A stretch of DNA of 64,000 bases from Treponema phagedenis (lineage in GTDB: Bacteria; Spirochaetota; Spirochaetia; Treponematales; Treponemataceae). Of this stretch, positions 12,453 to 21,694 are shown piece after piece. The notes below the pieces were generated by a model. The model worked only from the letters and a program-made list of their open reading frames with translations. It did not search any database and had not been told where the DNA came from. Within the stretch, counting starts at the first letter, position 1. Each line of letters starts with the position of its first letter. The stretch covers positions 1,488,001 through 1,552,000 of the forward strand of contig NZ_CP042818.1 in NCBI RefSeq assembly GCF_008153345.1, in the 5' to 3' direction. Both the position numbers and the translations under genes were made by a program.

Positions 12453-13573
12453 AAAAAAAATACTCATTTTTTATTTTCGCTGTTTTTATCTCCGCTTCTC
12501 TTTATCCGGTAGCAACCCGCGGTATTGAAGATTATGACCATACAGACGACAAAGAGCCGTGGCATTTGTTGGAGTGGGCAAAAATAGCCTATGAAAAGGA
12601 AGAGTTTGGTAAAGCACTTTTGTACACCGGCAGTGCAGCGGACATTCAAAAAGAAACCGTGCAAAATAAATACGCATTATTGGAAAAGGCGCTTCGTTCC
12701 CGCCAAGTACAAAAAGTCGGAGATTCAATACTTGATATTTACGCAATCTTAAAAAAACGAGAAGAGATTGACGCATGCACAATTTTAGATGAAATTTTTT
12801 TAACTCACTCTCCACAATTTTTTCATAACTCAATGGAAAAATTACTTGTATGGCTCAAAGGTACGGAAACATTTCCCGAATGTGATTATATGTCCGGAAA
12901 AATCTATCAAATTGAGGGTGAATACAGTCAAGCACTCTCTTATTATAAAAAAGCGTGGAAAAACAGGGCGTTTTTAACCGTTCCCGACACCCGTTTCGAT
13001 ATTATTTATTCAATGGCGGACGTTTCGGGTTTGATGAAAAACAATAATGAGAAAGAAAAATATCTTTTATTAGTATTAACAGAAGATCCTGTGTATGGCA
13101 CCACCGATTTTGAAAGCAGTACTTTGCAAGCAATGATTAGAACAATCAGTACCTCAAATACGGTGGAAAAATTTTTTCGCTTATACCGGCATCATAACCC
13201 AATTGCAATGAAAGCATATACGGAACTTGCCGCTATTTATCTGCAAGCGGGAAATCTTGATCGGGCGCTTGCGGTGTCCGCGCTTGCGGCTAATATTGCG
13301 GTAAGCAGTTTGGATAGTTTTTTGCATGAGGCGGATTTTACATATCGGTATCAAGACTTAGCGGATTTATTTATTCGTACCGGTAGCAAACCTGCTATTT
13401 TGCAATGGGCAAACGGCAATAATGTTTGGGCAATTTTTATCCAGTTCGCCGATCTTTTATTTAAGAAAGGCTATGATGAGCAAGTTAAGGATATCTATTA
13501 TAAGCTTGCTGAAAAATGCCCCTCTTTTGAGCACGCCCGCCTTGCAGCTTATCGGCTTTCAGGCACGTTATAA
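12449..13573 (+). CDS. Secreted TPR-like repeat protein
   Basis: A 374-aa protein with an N-terminal signal peptide (MKKKYSFFIFAVFISASLYP, likely cut near ATRG), so it acts in the periplasm or envelope. Helical pairs resembling tetratricopeptide repeats run through it, for example WAKIAYEKEEFGKALLYTGSA, GKIYQIEGEYSQALSYYKKA, AIYLQAGNLDRALAVSALAA and a C-terminal FKKGYDEQVKDIYYKLAEKCP. Such proteins are scaffolds for protein binding. Its start overlaps the ispG stop, so the two are translationally coupled, but no functional link is evident. Confidence 0.72.
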   Translation: MKKKYSFFIFAVFISASLYPVATRGIEDYDHTDDKEPWHLLEWAKIAYEKEEFGKALLYTGSAADIQKETVQNKYALLEKALRSRQVQKVGDSILDIYAILKKREEIDACTILDEIFLTHSPQFFHNSMEKLLVWLKGTETFPECDYMSGKIYQIEGEYSQALSYYKKAWKNRAFLTVPDTRFDIIYSMADVSGLMKNNNEKEKYLLLVLTEDPVYGTTDFESSTLQAMIRTISTSNTVEKFFRLYRHHNPIAMKAYTELAAIYLQAGNLDRALAVSALAANIAVSSLDSFLHEADFTYRYQDLADLFIRTGSKPAILQWANGNNVWAIFIQFADLLFKKGYDEQVKDIYYKLAEKCPSFEHARLAAYRLSGTL

Positions 13574-13884
13574 AAAACCGCCCTACTCTTTGGTAATACC
13601 GCGAAAGGTCTGCCGGCATTTTGAGCGTGAAATCTGTTTGCGTAATGGATTATGCGTTAGACGCACGGCCGGCCGGCGGCGAACCGCGTTTTCAGAACTG
13701 CTAAGCAAAAGTCCATAGTTTTTGTATTTGTGATAAACCTTACAGTCGATGAGTGTACACCATCTCTTTACAATGGTTATAGTACGCCCACCCGAATACC
13801 ATCCATGATTTTTATTCTTCAGGTGCACCCATTAAGTGTAAGGCTAACGCTTGCATAAGCGAAATCTATCGGCTACAATAGCGC
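13574..13884. other. Intergenic stretch with small GC-rich patch
   Basis: Between the TPR protein and the pseudouridine synthase I see no supported gene. A GC-rich palindromic patch (CGGCCGGCCGGC, near 13668-13679) stands out against the AT-rich background. The far end carries the promoter annotated at 13851-13879. Confidence 0.5.
13851..13879 (+). promoter_or_regulatory. Promoter of the RluA-family gene, possibly leaderless
   Basis: TTGCAT (13851-13856), a 17-bp spacer and TACAAT (13874-13879) form a good sigma70-type promoter. The gene's ATG begins only six bases after the -10 box, so transcription would start at or next to the A of the ATG. No ribosome site is present. The -35 box overlaps the small palindrome GCTT-GCAT-AAGC. 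Confidence 0.5.
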
Positions 13885-14586
13885 ATGACTTCCGCTCAAA
13901 TCGCTCGACAAAATCAGGAATCAGAAAACCAAAGAATCATTTATAAAGATGCATCCCTTGCGGTGATTATAAAAAAGAACGGTGAAGATGCGCAAAAATT
14001 TTATCAAAAATATTTTTTACAACACGCATATGCACAAGCTGTCAATCGCTTGGATAAACCGGTAAGCGGCTTAATGCTTATTGCATGTAATTCTAAAATA
14101 CACACCGCTCTTTCACATGCTTTTTCAGACGGTAAAATCGTAAAAACATATTTTGCAATCTGTGAAAAACCGAAAAAACCGACGACGGACATTCCCATTC
14201 TTGTGCCCCAAACATGCAACGATACGCTTATTTTTTCTTCTAAAAAACAAAAAGCTTTTATTTCAGATAAAAAAGGAGCAAAAGAAGCCTGCCTTTCTTG
14301 GACTCTTTGTGCAAGAGGAGAAAACTATGATTTTTTGCAAGTTATCCCAATCAGCGGAAGAACACACCAAATCAGGGCACAGCTTGCCCATATCGGTAGA
14401 CCAATTAAAGGTGATTTAAAATACGGTGCAAAACGAAGCGAAAAAACCGGTGGAATCAGATTGCACGCCTATAGTTTGGAATTTCTTCATCCCGTGTTGC
14501 ATAAACCCTTGCATATATCTACTTACCCGGAAAACATGGATGCCTTATGGGCTGCTTGCATAAAAAGCATGGGGCTCACAGTTTAA
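13885..14586 (+). CDS. RluA-family RNA pseudouridine synthase
   Basis: A 233-aa enzyme that isomerises uridine to pseudouridine in rRNA or tRNA. The catalytic motif is NRLDKPVSGLML with nucleophile Asp57. The second family signature is ISGRTHQIRAQLAHIGRPIKGDLKYG near residues 155-180. There is no N-terminal S4 domain, so it resembles the short RluA/TruC-like members rather than RluC/D. The ATG at 13885 follows its promoter so closely that the message may be leaderless. A methyltransferase gene for RNA follows 27 bp downstream, suggesting a small RNA-modification operon. Target uridine not predictable. Confidence 0.88.
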   Translation: MTSAQIARQNQESENQRIIYKDASLAVIIKKNGEDAQKFYQKYFLQHAYAQAVNRLDKPVSGLMLIACNSKIHTALSHAFSDGKIVKTYFAICEKPKKPTTDIPILVPQTCNDTLIFSSKKQKAFISDKKGAKEACLSWTLCARGENYDFLQVIPISGRTHQIRAQLAHIGRPIKGDLKYGAKRSEKTGGIRLHAYSLEFLHPVLHKPLHISTYPENMDALWAACIKSMGLTV

Positions 14587-14613
14587 AAAATCAACGGAAA
14601 GCGTGAATAGAAA

Positions 14614-15417
14614 ATGAAAAAAAAAGAAACAGGCGCGGAAGCTTTTGAAGCATATTATAGAGATCTTTTCGGCGCACGATGGGAGCCTTTGCGAAAAGCC
14701 TTGCTGGAAGAAAGCAAGCAAATAGCTTTTTCTGACGGCTTGCGTAAGCCGTATTACCTTGATTTTGCCTCCGTGCAGGCGGCAAGGGCACTTCCCTACT
14801 CTGCCAGAGGACATTGCCTCGATATGTGTGCGGCTCCCGGAGGCAAAACTTTGGTTCTGCTTCGGGATGTACTGGGAAAAGATGCCTTGCTCCATGCAAA
14901 TGAACTCTCCCTTGCCCGCCGTCGTCGTTTACAGGAAGTGATCAAAACACACCTCCCGCCTGAAGAAAATGCTCGAGTGCAAATAAGCGGTTTTGATGCG
15001 GCGCGAATGCCACGCTTTAAAAGAAATGCATACGAAAGAATTCTTCTTGACGCGCCCTGCTCTTCGGAGCGCCACCTGCTGCGTGATCAAAAATATTTAA
15101 CCCAATGGACTGAATCAAGAGTCAAAAGCCTTTCCCGACGACAGTGGGCGCTTATTTCCGCCGCCTTTCTGCTGTTAAAGCCGGACGGTTTTTTGGTTTA
15201 CTCTACCTGTGCGCTTGCGCCGCAAGAAAATGATATGATAATTGATAAGCTGATAAAAAAATATGGTTCAGAAGTAATCGTAGAAAAAATCTCTCAAGAT
15301 AAATTATGCGAGCCCACGCAATTCGGTATACAATATCTGCCCGATACGGCTGAGGGCGCGGGGCCTATCTATATTGCGCGGATAAAAAAATCAGCTAAAC
15401 CTGCACTCAATTCTTAG
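14614..15417 (+). CDS. RsmB/NOL1/NSUN-family RNA cytosine-5 methyltransferase
   Basis: SAM-dependent m5C methyltransferase of 267 aa acting on rRNA or tRNA. The SAM-binding motif LDMCAAPGGKTLVLL is near residue 70. The motif IV cysteine is in LLDAPCSSERHL and the catalytic motif VI cysteine in VYSTCALAPQENDMII. The two-cysteine arrangement is diagnostic for the family. It lacks the NusB-like N-terminal domain of RsmB and is closer to the short NSUN4-like form. It lies 27 bp after the pseudouridine synthase and is followed by the second palindromic repeat array. Confidence 0.88.
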   Translation: MKKKETGAEAFEAYYRDLFGARWEPLRKALLEESKQIAFSDGLRKPYYLDFASVQAARALPYSARGHCLDMCAAPGGKTLVLLRDVLGKDALLHANELSLARRRRLQEVIKTHLPPEENARVQISGFDAARMPRFKRNAYERILLDAPCSSERHLLRDQKYLTQWTESRVKSLSRRQWALISAAFLLLKPDGFLVYSTCALAPQENDMIIDKLIKKYGSEVIVEKISQDKLCEPTQFGIQYLPDTAEGAGPIYIARIKKSAKPALNS

Positions 15418-15454
15418 GATAGCGGTTTTTTCATACCGTTAAATTATATAAAAA

Positions 15455-16110
15455 GAGCCAGACACAACGGTTAAGTTTTTGCCGTCCGTGGCAAAAACTT
15501 AACCACGAGTTTTAAAAGCACTTGGAAAAAGCTTGTGCTTTTAAAACATCGTTTCTGTTTGGAACCACGGGCGTCCGTGCCCGTTCTGAGTTTTACCGTC
15601 CTTGTCAAAAACTAAACCTGCGAGTTTTAAAGCTTTGTAAATAGCCTTGCTTTAAAACGTCGTTTCTGTTTGGAACCACGGGCGTCCGTGCCCGTTCTGA
15701 GTTTTGCCGTCCGTGGCAAAATGAAACCTACGAGTTTTAAAGCTTTGCAAAAACTTTTGCTTTAAAACGTCGTTTCTGTTTGGAACCACGAGCGTCCGTG
15801 CCCGTTCTGAGCTTGACAACGGTGAGTAAACTTACCATAGGAATGCCTACACCGCGCTTGACGCCAAGCAAACACCCAAAGCCCCGCACGCCAAAAAACC
15901 TCCCCGAAAGTCTGCGCGCAAGAGCAGGGCGACTATCATTATAAAGATAAACTGTTCCCCTTTTTTTATGTGGAAGCACGGGCATCCATATTCTGATTTT
16001 GACATCCGTAGAAATTTACCATAAGAATGCTAAAATCCTACCCCCCCTGTTGATGCTTCGACTAAGATACCGGCAACTTAATTCCAGAATACTATACTAC
16101 TGACGCAAAA
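15455..16110. repeat. Modular palindromic intergenic repeat, copy 2 (fills 15418-16186)
   Basis: Same architecture as at 3.8-4.3 kb. A module C hairpin with perfect 15-bp arms, GGTTAAGTTTTTGCC (15469-15483) against 15490-15504, has loop GTCCGT. A module A hairpin with 13-bp arms, GTTTTAAAAGCAC (15509-15521) against 15535-15547, follows. Three ACGGGC-GTCCGT-GCCCGT-type units lie near 15567, 15688 and 15788, the last with one changed base. The tail GACAACGGTGAGTAAACTTACCATAGGAATG occurs near 15815-15845. The rest to about 16110 is a diverged version of the copy 1 tail. No gene is visible up to the EAL domain. Confidence 0.82.
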
Positions 16111-16186
16111 ATAAATATCTTTCTCACAAAAAAAGCAAAAAAACTTTGACCCATTTTGATAAGACAATTTAACCGTGAGCTCATTT

Positions 16187-17471
16187 TTACATGAGCGACA
16201 CCGGTCTGGCAAGGAGAAATCCTTGTCCGAAATCAATTTTTATATCTTTTAGTATTTCAAGCACTTCAGGATCCTCAATATACTCGGCAATAGTATATAG
16301 CCCGAGTCTGTGACACATTTCCCGCATTGCTTTTACCATTGAAAAATCAATATAATCGAATTTAATATTGCGAACAAAGTCGCCTGCAATTTTTACATAA
16401 TCAATAGGCAAGGTTTTCAGGTATGGAAATGAGGAAAAACCGGTTCCAAAGTCATCAAGAGAAAATGCAAAGCCGTATTTTCTAAGCGCGGAGACAAAAG
16501 CCGAGGTTACATCAAGATTCCTGATTGCACTTCTTTCCGTTATTTCAAAACAAAAGTTGTCCGGACTTAAATCATATTTTTTAATATTTTTCAACACATA
16601 GTCGATTATATCGTTCGAAAAAATTGAAGCTCCTGAAAGATTAATACTGAAAAACACTGTTTTTATCGGGATGGTCAATCTCTTTCATTTTTGCCACTGA
16701 TGCAAAAACATGCTTGATAACCCAGCGAGCAATTAAATAAATCATATTATATTTTTCAGCCGCTGGAATAAAACTGTCCGGCGGAATAATTGAACCGTCC
16801 GTATCTTTCATCCGTAATAAAATTTCATATTTTTTATTTGGCAACTCTTTATTGAGCGGTGCAATTTCCTGTTTGTATAAAACAAAACCATCATTATCAA
16901 CTGCATTTTGAATTTTTTGCAGCCATAACCCGACATTTTTAGTACTGTAAGTTTTCATTTCCAATGGAGAAAATAGCTTAAACGCATTTCCACCGGTTTG
17001 GTAGGCTTCCAGCGTAGCTTGCTGAGCAGCATTAATAACATCCTGTTCTCTGGCAGTACTGCAGGTAATCGGAACAATCCCGATGCTCACACAAATATTA
17101 AAAGTATTTTCATTCCAAATAAAATTAGTATTGCTGACCTTTTCTAAAATCGTATCGGCAAGCGCAAGAGCGGATTCTTTTGAACCGCCATGAAAAACCG
17201 AAAATTCATCGCCTCCTATATGAAAAGCGGAATCTTCATAATTAAGACAAGAAGAAATAATATCGGCAACATCTTCGATAAGATGATCCCCCGCAAAATG
17301 TCCCCATACCTCATTAATTGTCTTAAAGCTGTCAATGTCGATATACAAAAAATAAACAACCTTATCTGAATCTTTTAGTGTTTGAAAAACAAGAGGAAGT
17401 TGTTGTGTAATGTCATGATTAATCCGAATAGGAATTTTTTTATCGGCATGTATACTTTTTGTTTTGCGCAA
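16187..17471 (-). pseudogene. GGDEF-EAL cyclic-di-GMP protein split by a frameshift
   Basis: Read from 17471 leftward. The TTG start has AAGGAG eight bases upstream. The first part (276 aa) holds a diguanylate cyclase domain with an intact HIGGDEFSVF active site and the beginning of an EAL phosphodiesterase (YEILLRMKD). Its frame stops just after KEIDHPDKN. The EAL domain continues in another frame from 16678 with SINLSGAS, FEITE, DDFGTGFSS, DYVKI, AEYIED and a C-terminal GFLLARP. Removing one A from the A5 run near 16660-16665 restores KEIDHPDKTVFFSINLSG. Both active sites look functional, so the single indel is recent, switchable or a sequencing error. No sensor or membrane domain is attached. 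Confidence 0.8.
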
Positions 17472-17829
17472 CGATTACTCCTTAGGCCAGAACTTATGAT
17501 GTTATGCATGTCTTTTATTTTCGAATCAGTATAACCCGATCTCGAAACTATTACGCGTGTGCTATAGTATATCTTCTTTAGAGCTTTTTGTAAAGTTAAA
17601 AGATTTTCTTATTTTATTTTTAAGATCTATCTTTAAACCGTAAAAAATTATAAACAATTTTTTGCTTTTTACTCTCCCCTCCTCCAATAAAATTTTGTCT
17701 TTTTTATAAATCTTTTGTAAGAATTTGTTTATAAAAAAATGCCAGTACCTTAAAAGATGTGTAAAAGCATCAGAAATTTTACTGAAGTATTTTAATTTTT
17801 ACTCTTTACATTTTTAAAATGATCGTTTT
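17472..17829. other. AT-rich intergenic stretch
   Basis: About 360 bases between the 3' end of the helicase gene and the start of the GGDEF gene, both on the minus strand. I see only the ribosome site of the GGDEF gene near 17480-17485 and poly-T/A runs. No gene, convincing terminator or repeat is visible. Confidence 0.5.
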
Positions 17830-19518
17830 TTATTCAATTTCATCCTCCGTTAAAATTGAATATTCATATCCCTGTTCGGCAAGAAATTTTTGCCTATGTT
17901 CCGCAAATTCTTCTTCAACCGATTGTCTGGTAACCAGTGTATAAAAGTATGAGCTTTCTTCTTTAGGCCGCAAGATTCTTCCAAGCCGCTGTGCCTCTTC
18001 TTGTCTGCTGCCGAAAGAACCTGAAATTTGAATAGCAACCGATGCGTCGGGCAAGTCAATGGCAAAATTTGCAACTTTTGAAACAACCAGCACTTTTATT
18101 TTTCCCATTCTAAAATCATTGTATAGTATTTCCCGTTCGGCATTCGGCATTTTACCGGTAATTACCGGCGCCTGTATTTCCGTTGCAATTTCGGTAAGTT
18201 GCGCAATATATTGTCCAATAATGAGAATCTGGGCGTCTGCGTGTTTTTCTAAAAGCTTGATGATAATCGGCAACTTCCTCGGGTTTTCACTTGCGATCCG
18301 GTACTTTTCTCTTTGAGAGGCTATTGCATAATCAATCTCTTTTTTGCTGTCCAGCGCAATACGAACTTCTATGCAATAGGCGTGCGCAATCCAGCCCGCT
18401 TCCTCAAGTTCTTTCCACGGAACGTCATAGCGTTTCGGACCGACCAAACTAAAAACATCCCCTTCACAACCGTCTTCACGAATAAGAGTTGCGGTAAGTC
18501 CGAGCCGTCTGATAATTTGTAATTCAGCAGTAATACGAAATACCGGCGCGGGTAAAAGATGCACTTCATCATAAATGATGAGTCCCCAATCTCTTTTTCT
18601 AAAAAGCTCGAAATGTTCAAATGGAGAATCCGTTGTTTTTCTCCATGTAAGAATTTGGTAGGTTGCAAGAGTAACCGGGCGGATTTCTTTTGTCTCCCCC
18701 GAATAAAGTCCGATGGTATTTTCAGAAATATCGGTTTTATCTAAAAGTTCCCGCTTCCACTGATATAAGGCGGCAACATTGGTGGTAAGAATAAGCGTGT
18801 CGGTTTGCAACATTGACATAACCAACATGCCAACCACGGTTTTCCCCGCCCCACAAGGCAATACAATTGTGCCAAAGCCTGTACCTGCGGATTTATCTCC
18901 GACAAATGATGATGCAGCTTCTTTTTGGTAGTCTCGCAGTATGAGCGCTTCATTTTTGGAAGTTTTTTCCTTTAATGCGATTGCAAGCGGAGCTCCATCT
19001 CGTAAAGGCACCTCATCTTGCACCGGCCAACCCTGTTTTAATAATGCTTGCTTTACGCTTCCTCTGTGTAAAACGGGTAAAATAAAGGAGCGTTTTTTTG
19101 ACGGATCCGGCGTTAAAAATTTTGCAATCGACTTGGAGGCGGCGATTTCTTTATAAATCATTTCGGTTTCCGCTTCCAGTCTCAGATATTCCGTAGTATC
19201 AGAAGTTTCGGTCGGAAGCAATCTGATTTTTCCGTACCTGCTGATAGTCTCTTTCATCCAGGCAAGAATTGATTCCGGAACGGTAAAGCGGGAAAAGCGT
19301 ATAAGCGTTTGCATTATTTGCTCTGCGGAAAAGCCTGCGCTTGCCGCATTCCATAATGAAAGCGGCGTAAGCCGGTAAGTATGTAAATGTTCGGGAGATT
19401 TTTCTAATTCCGCAAAAGGAATTAGGGAGAAGCGGGCTTCTTGTGCTTCAGGAGTATGAACATCCAAAAGGATAGAGCGATCCCCTTGAATTATCAAAGG
19501 TTTTAAGGCATCGGACAT
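17830..19518 (-). CDS. XPB/Rad25-type superfamily 2 DNA helicase
   Basis: ATP-dependent DNA helicase of 562 aa, the usual size of bacterial XPB proteins. The N-terminal ~200 residues form the XPB-type damage-recognition region. Walker A is LPCGAGKT near residue 218. The DEVH box is near 315 (LIIYDEVHLLPA), and motif III is GLTATLIREDG. The C-terminal RecA fold carries the arginine-finger motif QRLGRILRPK. Such proteins are thought to act in nucleotide excision repair or DNA unwinding; the bacterial role is not settled. A consensus-like promoter lies just upstream, and IS copy 2 abuts it at 19572. Confidence 0.9.
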   Translation of the reverse strand: MSDALKPLIIQGDRSILLDVHTPEAQEARFSLIPFAELEKSPEHLHTYRLTPLSLWNAASAGFSAEQIMQTLIRFSRFTVPESILAWMKETISRYGKIRLLPTETSDTTEYLRLEAETEMIYKEIAASKSIAKFLTPDPSKKRSFILPVLHRGSVKQALLKQGWPVQDEVPLRDGAPLAIALKEKTSKNEALILRDYQKEAASSFVGDKSAGTGFGTIVLPCGAGKTVVGMLVMSMLQTDTLILTTNVAALYQWKRELLDKTDISENTIGLYSGETKEIRPVTLATYQILTWRKTTDSPFEHFELFRKRDWGLIIYDEVHLLPAPVFRITAELQIIRRLGLTATLIREDGCEGDVFSLVGPKRYDVPWKELEEAGWIAHAYCIEVRIALDSKKEIDYAIASQREKYRIASENPRKLPIIIKLLEKHADAQILIIGQYIAQLTEIATEIQAPVITGKMPNAEREILYNDFRMGKIKVLVVSKVANFAIDLPDASVAIQISGSFGSRQEEAQRLGRILRPKEESSYFYTLVTRQSVEEEFAEHRQKFLAEQGYEYSILTEDEIE

Positions 19519-19526
19519 AACAAAGT

Positions 19527-19555
19527 ATTATATCGTACAAGAAAAGAAAAGTCAA
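19527..19555 (-). promoter_or_regulatory. Promoter of the XPB helicase gene
   Basis: On the minus strand, TTGACT (19550-19555), a 17-bp spacer and TATAAT (19527-19532) lie directly before the ATG at 19518. The -10 box ends eight bases before the start codon, so the leader would be nearly absent. The 15-bp IS target sequence begins two bases upstream of the -35 box. Confidence 0.6.
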
Positions 19556-19556
19556 A

Positions 19557-19571
19557 GAAAAATAAAGCAGA
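19557..19571. repeat. 15-bp IS target-site sequence, right copy (inverted)
   Basis: GAAAAATAAAGCAGA is the exact reverse complement of 4343-4357 and abuts IS copy 2. See the inversion finding. Confidence 0.85.
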
Positions 19572-21007
19572 TGTCAATAACCAGTGAATATTTCACCCCT
19601 AAAGGGGGGTAATTTTGCAATGAAAATTGCACCCCTTAACACATCGAGTTATCCTGCTTTTGCATCTTTAAGTAAGAATTCATAAATCAAATCAATAACT
19701 ACTTGAGGCAGGTCTCCGGTTCGTCCAACCGTATCGGTTCGGTATATATCATCGAGCGGTACAATCGGATAGAATTCATCATGTATTAAAGCGCGTATAC
19801 CATGTTTTTGTGAAATCAATACATTTACCGTTGCGCCTGCGCCGAATTTATTCTGCTCAATTTTAAACAAATTGTTTTTTATTGAGATGGTAGATCCGCT
19901 TGAAAGTTTGCGCGTAATAACCGATGACAACAGTTTATCAAGATCGAGTGTTTTTGGCGTCGGTACAAACATTGAATATGAATCGCAGGCAGGAACACCA
20001 AACTGTTTGTTGAAAATACCGATATACTCTTTTAAGAATTGATTTGCTTGCTCTATGGTTGTAATTCCGCGTCGTGCAAATTCAACAGGGAGTCGGCTTT
20101 GTAAAGTTTGCCATAATCGCTCAACACGTCCTTTTGCTTGTGATGAATGAGCCGGGAACATATCGATTCCTAAGTACTTGATAATTTTGCCGAATTGTGT
20201 TACTTGTTCCTCGGTTCCTTGTAATTGCTCCTCAATGGATAACTGTTTTTTTGCATTAACAAAAAAAACGCTACACTTATCCGGATAAAGAGCGGCAGGG
20301 AGTCCGTAATTTTCGAGTGTCTGCCGCAGAACTTCTAAATATCCGAGCAGGCACTCGTTTTTGCATAAATAAAGACCGGTAATCATTCCGCGTGCATCAT
20401 CAATAAAAGCATGTAATGCGGATTTTTCTTTCCCGCCGAACCAAGGAAACGGGGTTGCGTCCACTTGCAACAGCTCTCCGAAGCAAGCTCTTCTATTGCG
20501 CGTTTTATGCACCTTCTTTCGTGTTCGTCTTTTCTTTGGTGAACAAATTCCATTTGATAACAGAATACGGCGCAGAGTCGAATATGACAGCTGCAATTGA
20601 TATTCTTCAGTTACTATTTCATGAAAATGCAAAAAATTGCTTTTTGACAATGCGGGATCGCTTCGCAGCGCAAGTAATCGCTGCTCAATTTCTTTCGAGG
20701 TCTTCTTTGCAGAAGGTCGCTGACTGTTGCCATGCAGCATTGCTGCTAAACCCTTTTCTTTGAACGCCTTTTTTAATTGCTGTACGCGTCTTCGTGAAAG
20801 GTTTAATCGAAGCGCAGCTTGTTGTACCGTACATCGCCCCTCTAAGCAGTTGGCGATAACATGTCCTCGTGTAATTTGATCAATGCTCATAAATAATTTC
20901 ATTCCTCCAGTTTAGTGTAACAAGTAAATAATTTCACCTCGGTAAAATATAGGGGCGAAATATTCATTGAAAACTTATAGGGGTGAAATTATCACAGATT
21001 AAAGACA
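19572..21007 (-). mobile_element. IS1202/ISTde1-like insertion sequence, copy 2 (1436 bp)
   Basis: Same length, ends and gene content as copy 1 but in opposite orientation. It starts TGTCAATAACC and ends ...TTAAAGACA on the plus strand. Its inner flank matches the outer flank of copy 1 in inverted form. Its outer flank (from 21008) has no partner elsewhere in the window. Confidence 0.87.
19649..20902 (-). CDS. IS1202/ISNCY-like DDE transposase, copy 2
   Basis: A 417-aa transposase nearly identical to that at 4463-5716. Residue changes include LSNG for LSHG, TEEQ for TKEQ, and GAGATVNVLI for CAGTTVNILI near the C-terminus. The helix-turn-helix and the VDATP, YPDKC and GRVERLW catalytic regions are all intact, so the element may still be active. 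Confidence 0.9.
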   Translation of the reverse strand: MKLFMSIDQITRGHVIANCLEGRCTVQQAALRLNLSRRRVQQLKKAFKEKGLAAMLHGNSQRPSAKKTSKEIEQRLLALRSDPALSKSNFLHFHEIVTEEYQLQLSYSTLRRILLSNGICSPKKRRTRKKVHKTRNRRACFGELLQVDATPFPWFGGKEKSALHAFIDDARGMITGLYLCKNECLLGYLEVLRQTLENYGLPAALYPDKCSVFFVNAKKQLSIEEQLQGTEEQVTQFGKIIKYLGIDMFPAHSSQAKGRVERLWQTLQSRLPVEFARRGITTIEQANQFLKEYIGIFNKQFGVPACDSYSMFVPTPKTLDLDKLLSSVITRKLSSGSTISIKNNLFKIEQNKFGAGATVNVLISQKHGIRALIHDEFYPIVPLDDIYRTDTVGRTGDLPQVVIDLIYEFLLKDAKAG

Positions 21008-21641
21008 GAAGTTCTTATTATCTATAAAATATTAAATTTGATGGCGGTGATACAATGTGCAGAATTCTAGCTGTGGCGGGAAGTCAACCATTAATATTTT
21101 TCTAAGATTCTTTATTTTTCCTCCTTTTGTATATAAAATTTGGACAAAAGCAGCTCTCTATAGTTGCAAAAATTATTTTTGAATACCGTAATCATACTTC
21201 TCAAATTAAATGCGCGTTTGAGTAAAATTGATAATCGGGAATCTTTATTTGATGTATAAACTCAATGTTTGCTTACTCATACGATGTAACGTATCCTTAT
21301 ATTCATATATATCGGATTTTTATTTACTAAACTCAACGTTAACAATTTTCATCTTCATCACGTTATCCGCAATTTTTGCCATAATGCGAAACAAGGATTG
21401 TATGTTTTCCCAATGTGCGATAGCCCGATATGTATTTTTTGTGAGTTACCATTAGCTTGCCGCGCTATACGCCGATTTCTTTTGTCGGGTCTTTTTTAAT
21501 GCAAAAGCTCACACGCACATGGTCGATGCCGGATTTTTTAACCGTTGCGGTTTGAACTGTGCAGAAAGCGAGTGTGCTTTACCGGAATGAAGCAGTTATA
21601 AAGCACCGGCTTGGAAAGTGTGGTAAAAACCATTTGCAGAC
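21008..21641. other. Intergenic stretch right of IS copy 2, with a possible gene relic
   Basis: Mostly AT-rich DNA with no supported gene. On the minus strand, 21465-21578 encodes an open peptide ending SGIDHVRVSFCIKKDPTKEIGV that reads like the last part of a real protein. The frame is closed upstream and has no start, so it may be the broken end of a gene left by rearrangement at the IS. Confidence 0.4.
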
Positions 21642-21680
21642 ATAAAAAAAGCTTAGCGAAAACCGCTAAGCTTTTTTTAT
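21642..21680. terminator. Bidirectional intrinsic terminator
   Basis: Perfect 17-bp arms, ATAAAAAAAGCTTAGCG (21642-21658) and its complement (21664-21680), flank a 5-base loop. A-runs on one side and T-runs on the other make it work in both directions. It lies 15 bp beyond the stop of the minus-strand Ig-repeat gene, which it should terminate. Confidence 0.88.
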
Positions 21681-21694
21681 GTAGTTATAATATT

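Noticed and set aside
4343-21007. The two IS copies as a composite transposon
   Set aside because: A composite element should have matching target duplications at its two outer ends. Here the matching 15-mers are one outer and one inner flank in inverted orientation, which indicates inversion.
21228-21455. 75-codon open frame starting with TTG
   Set aside because: AT-rich hydrophobic translation without ribosome site or recognisable motif.
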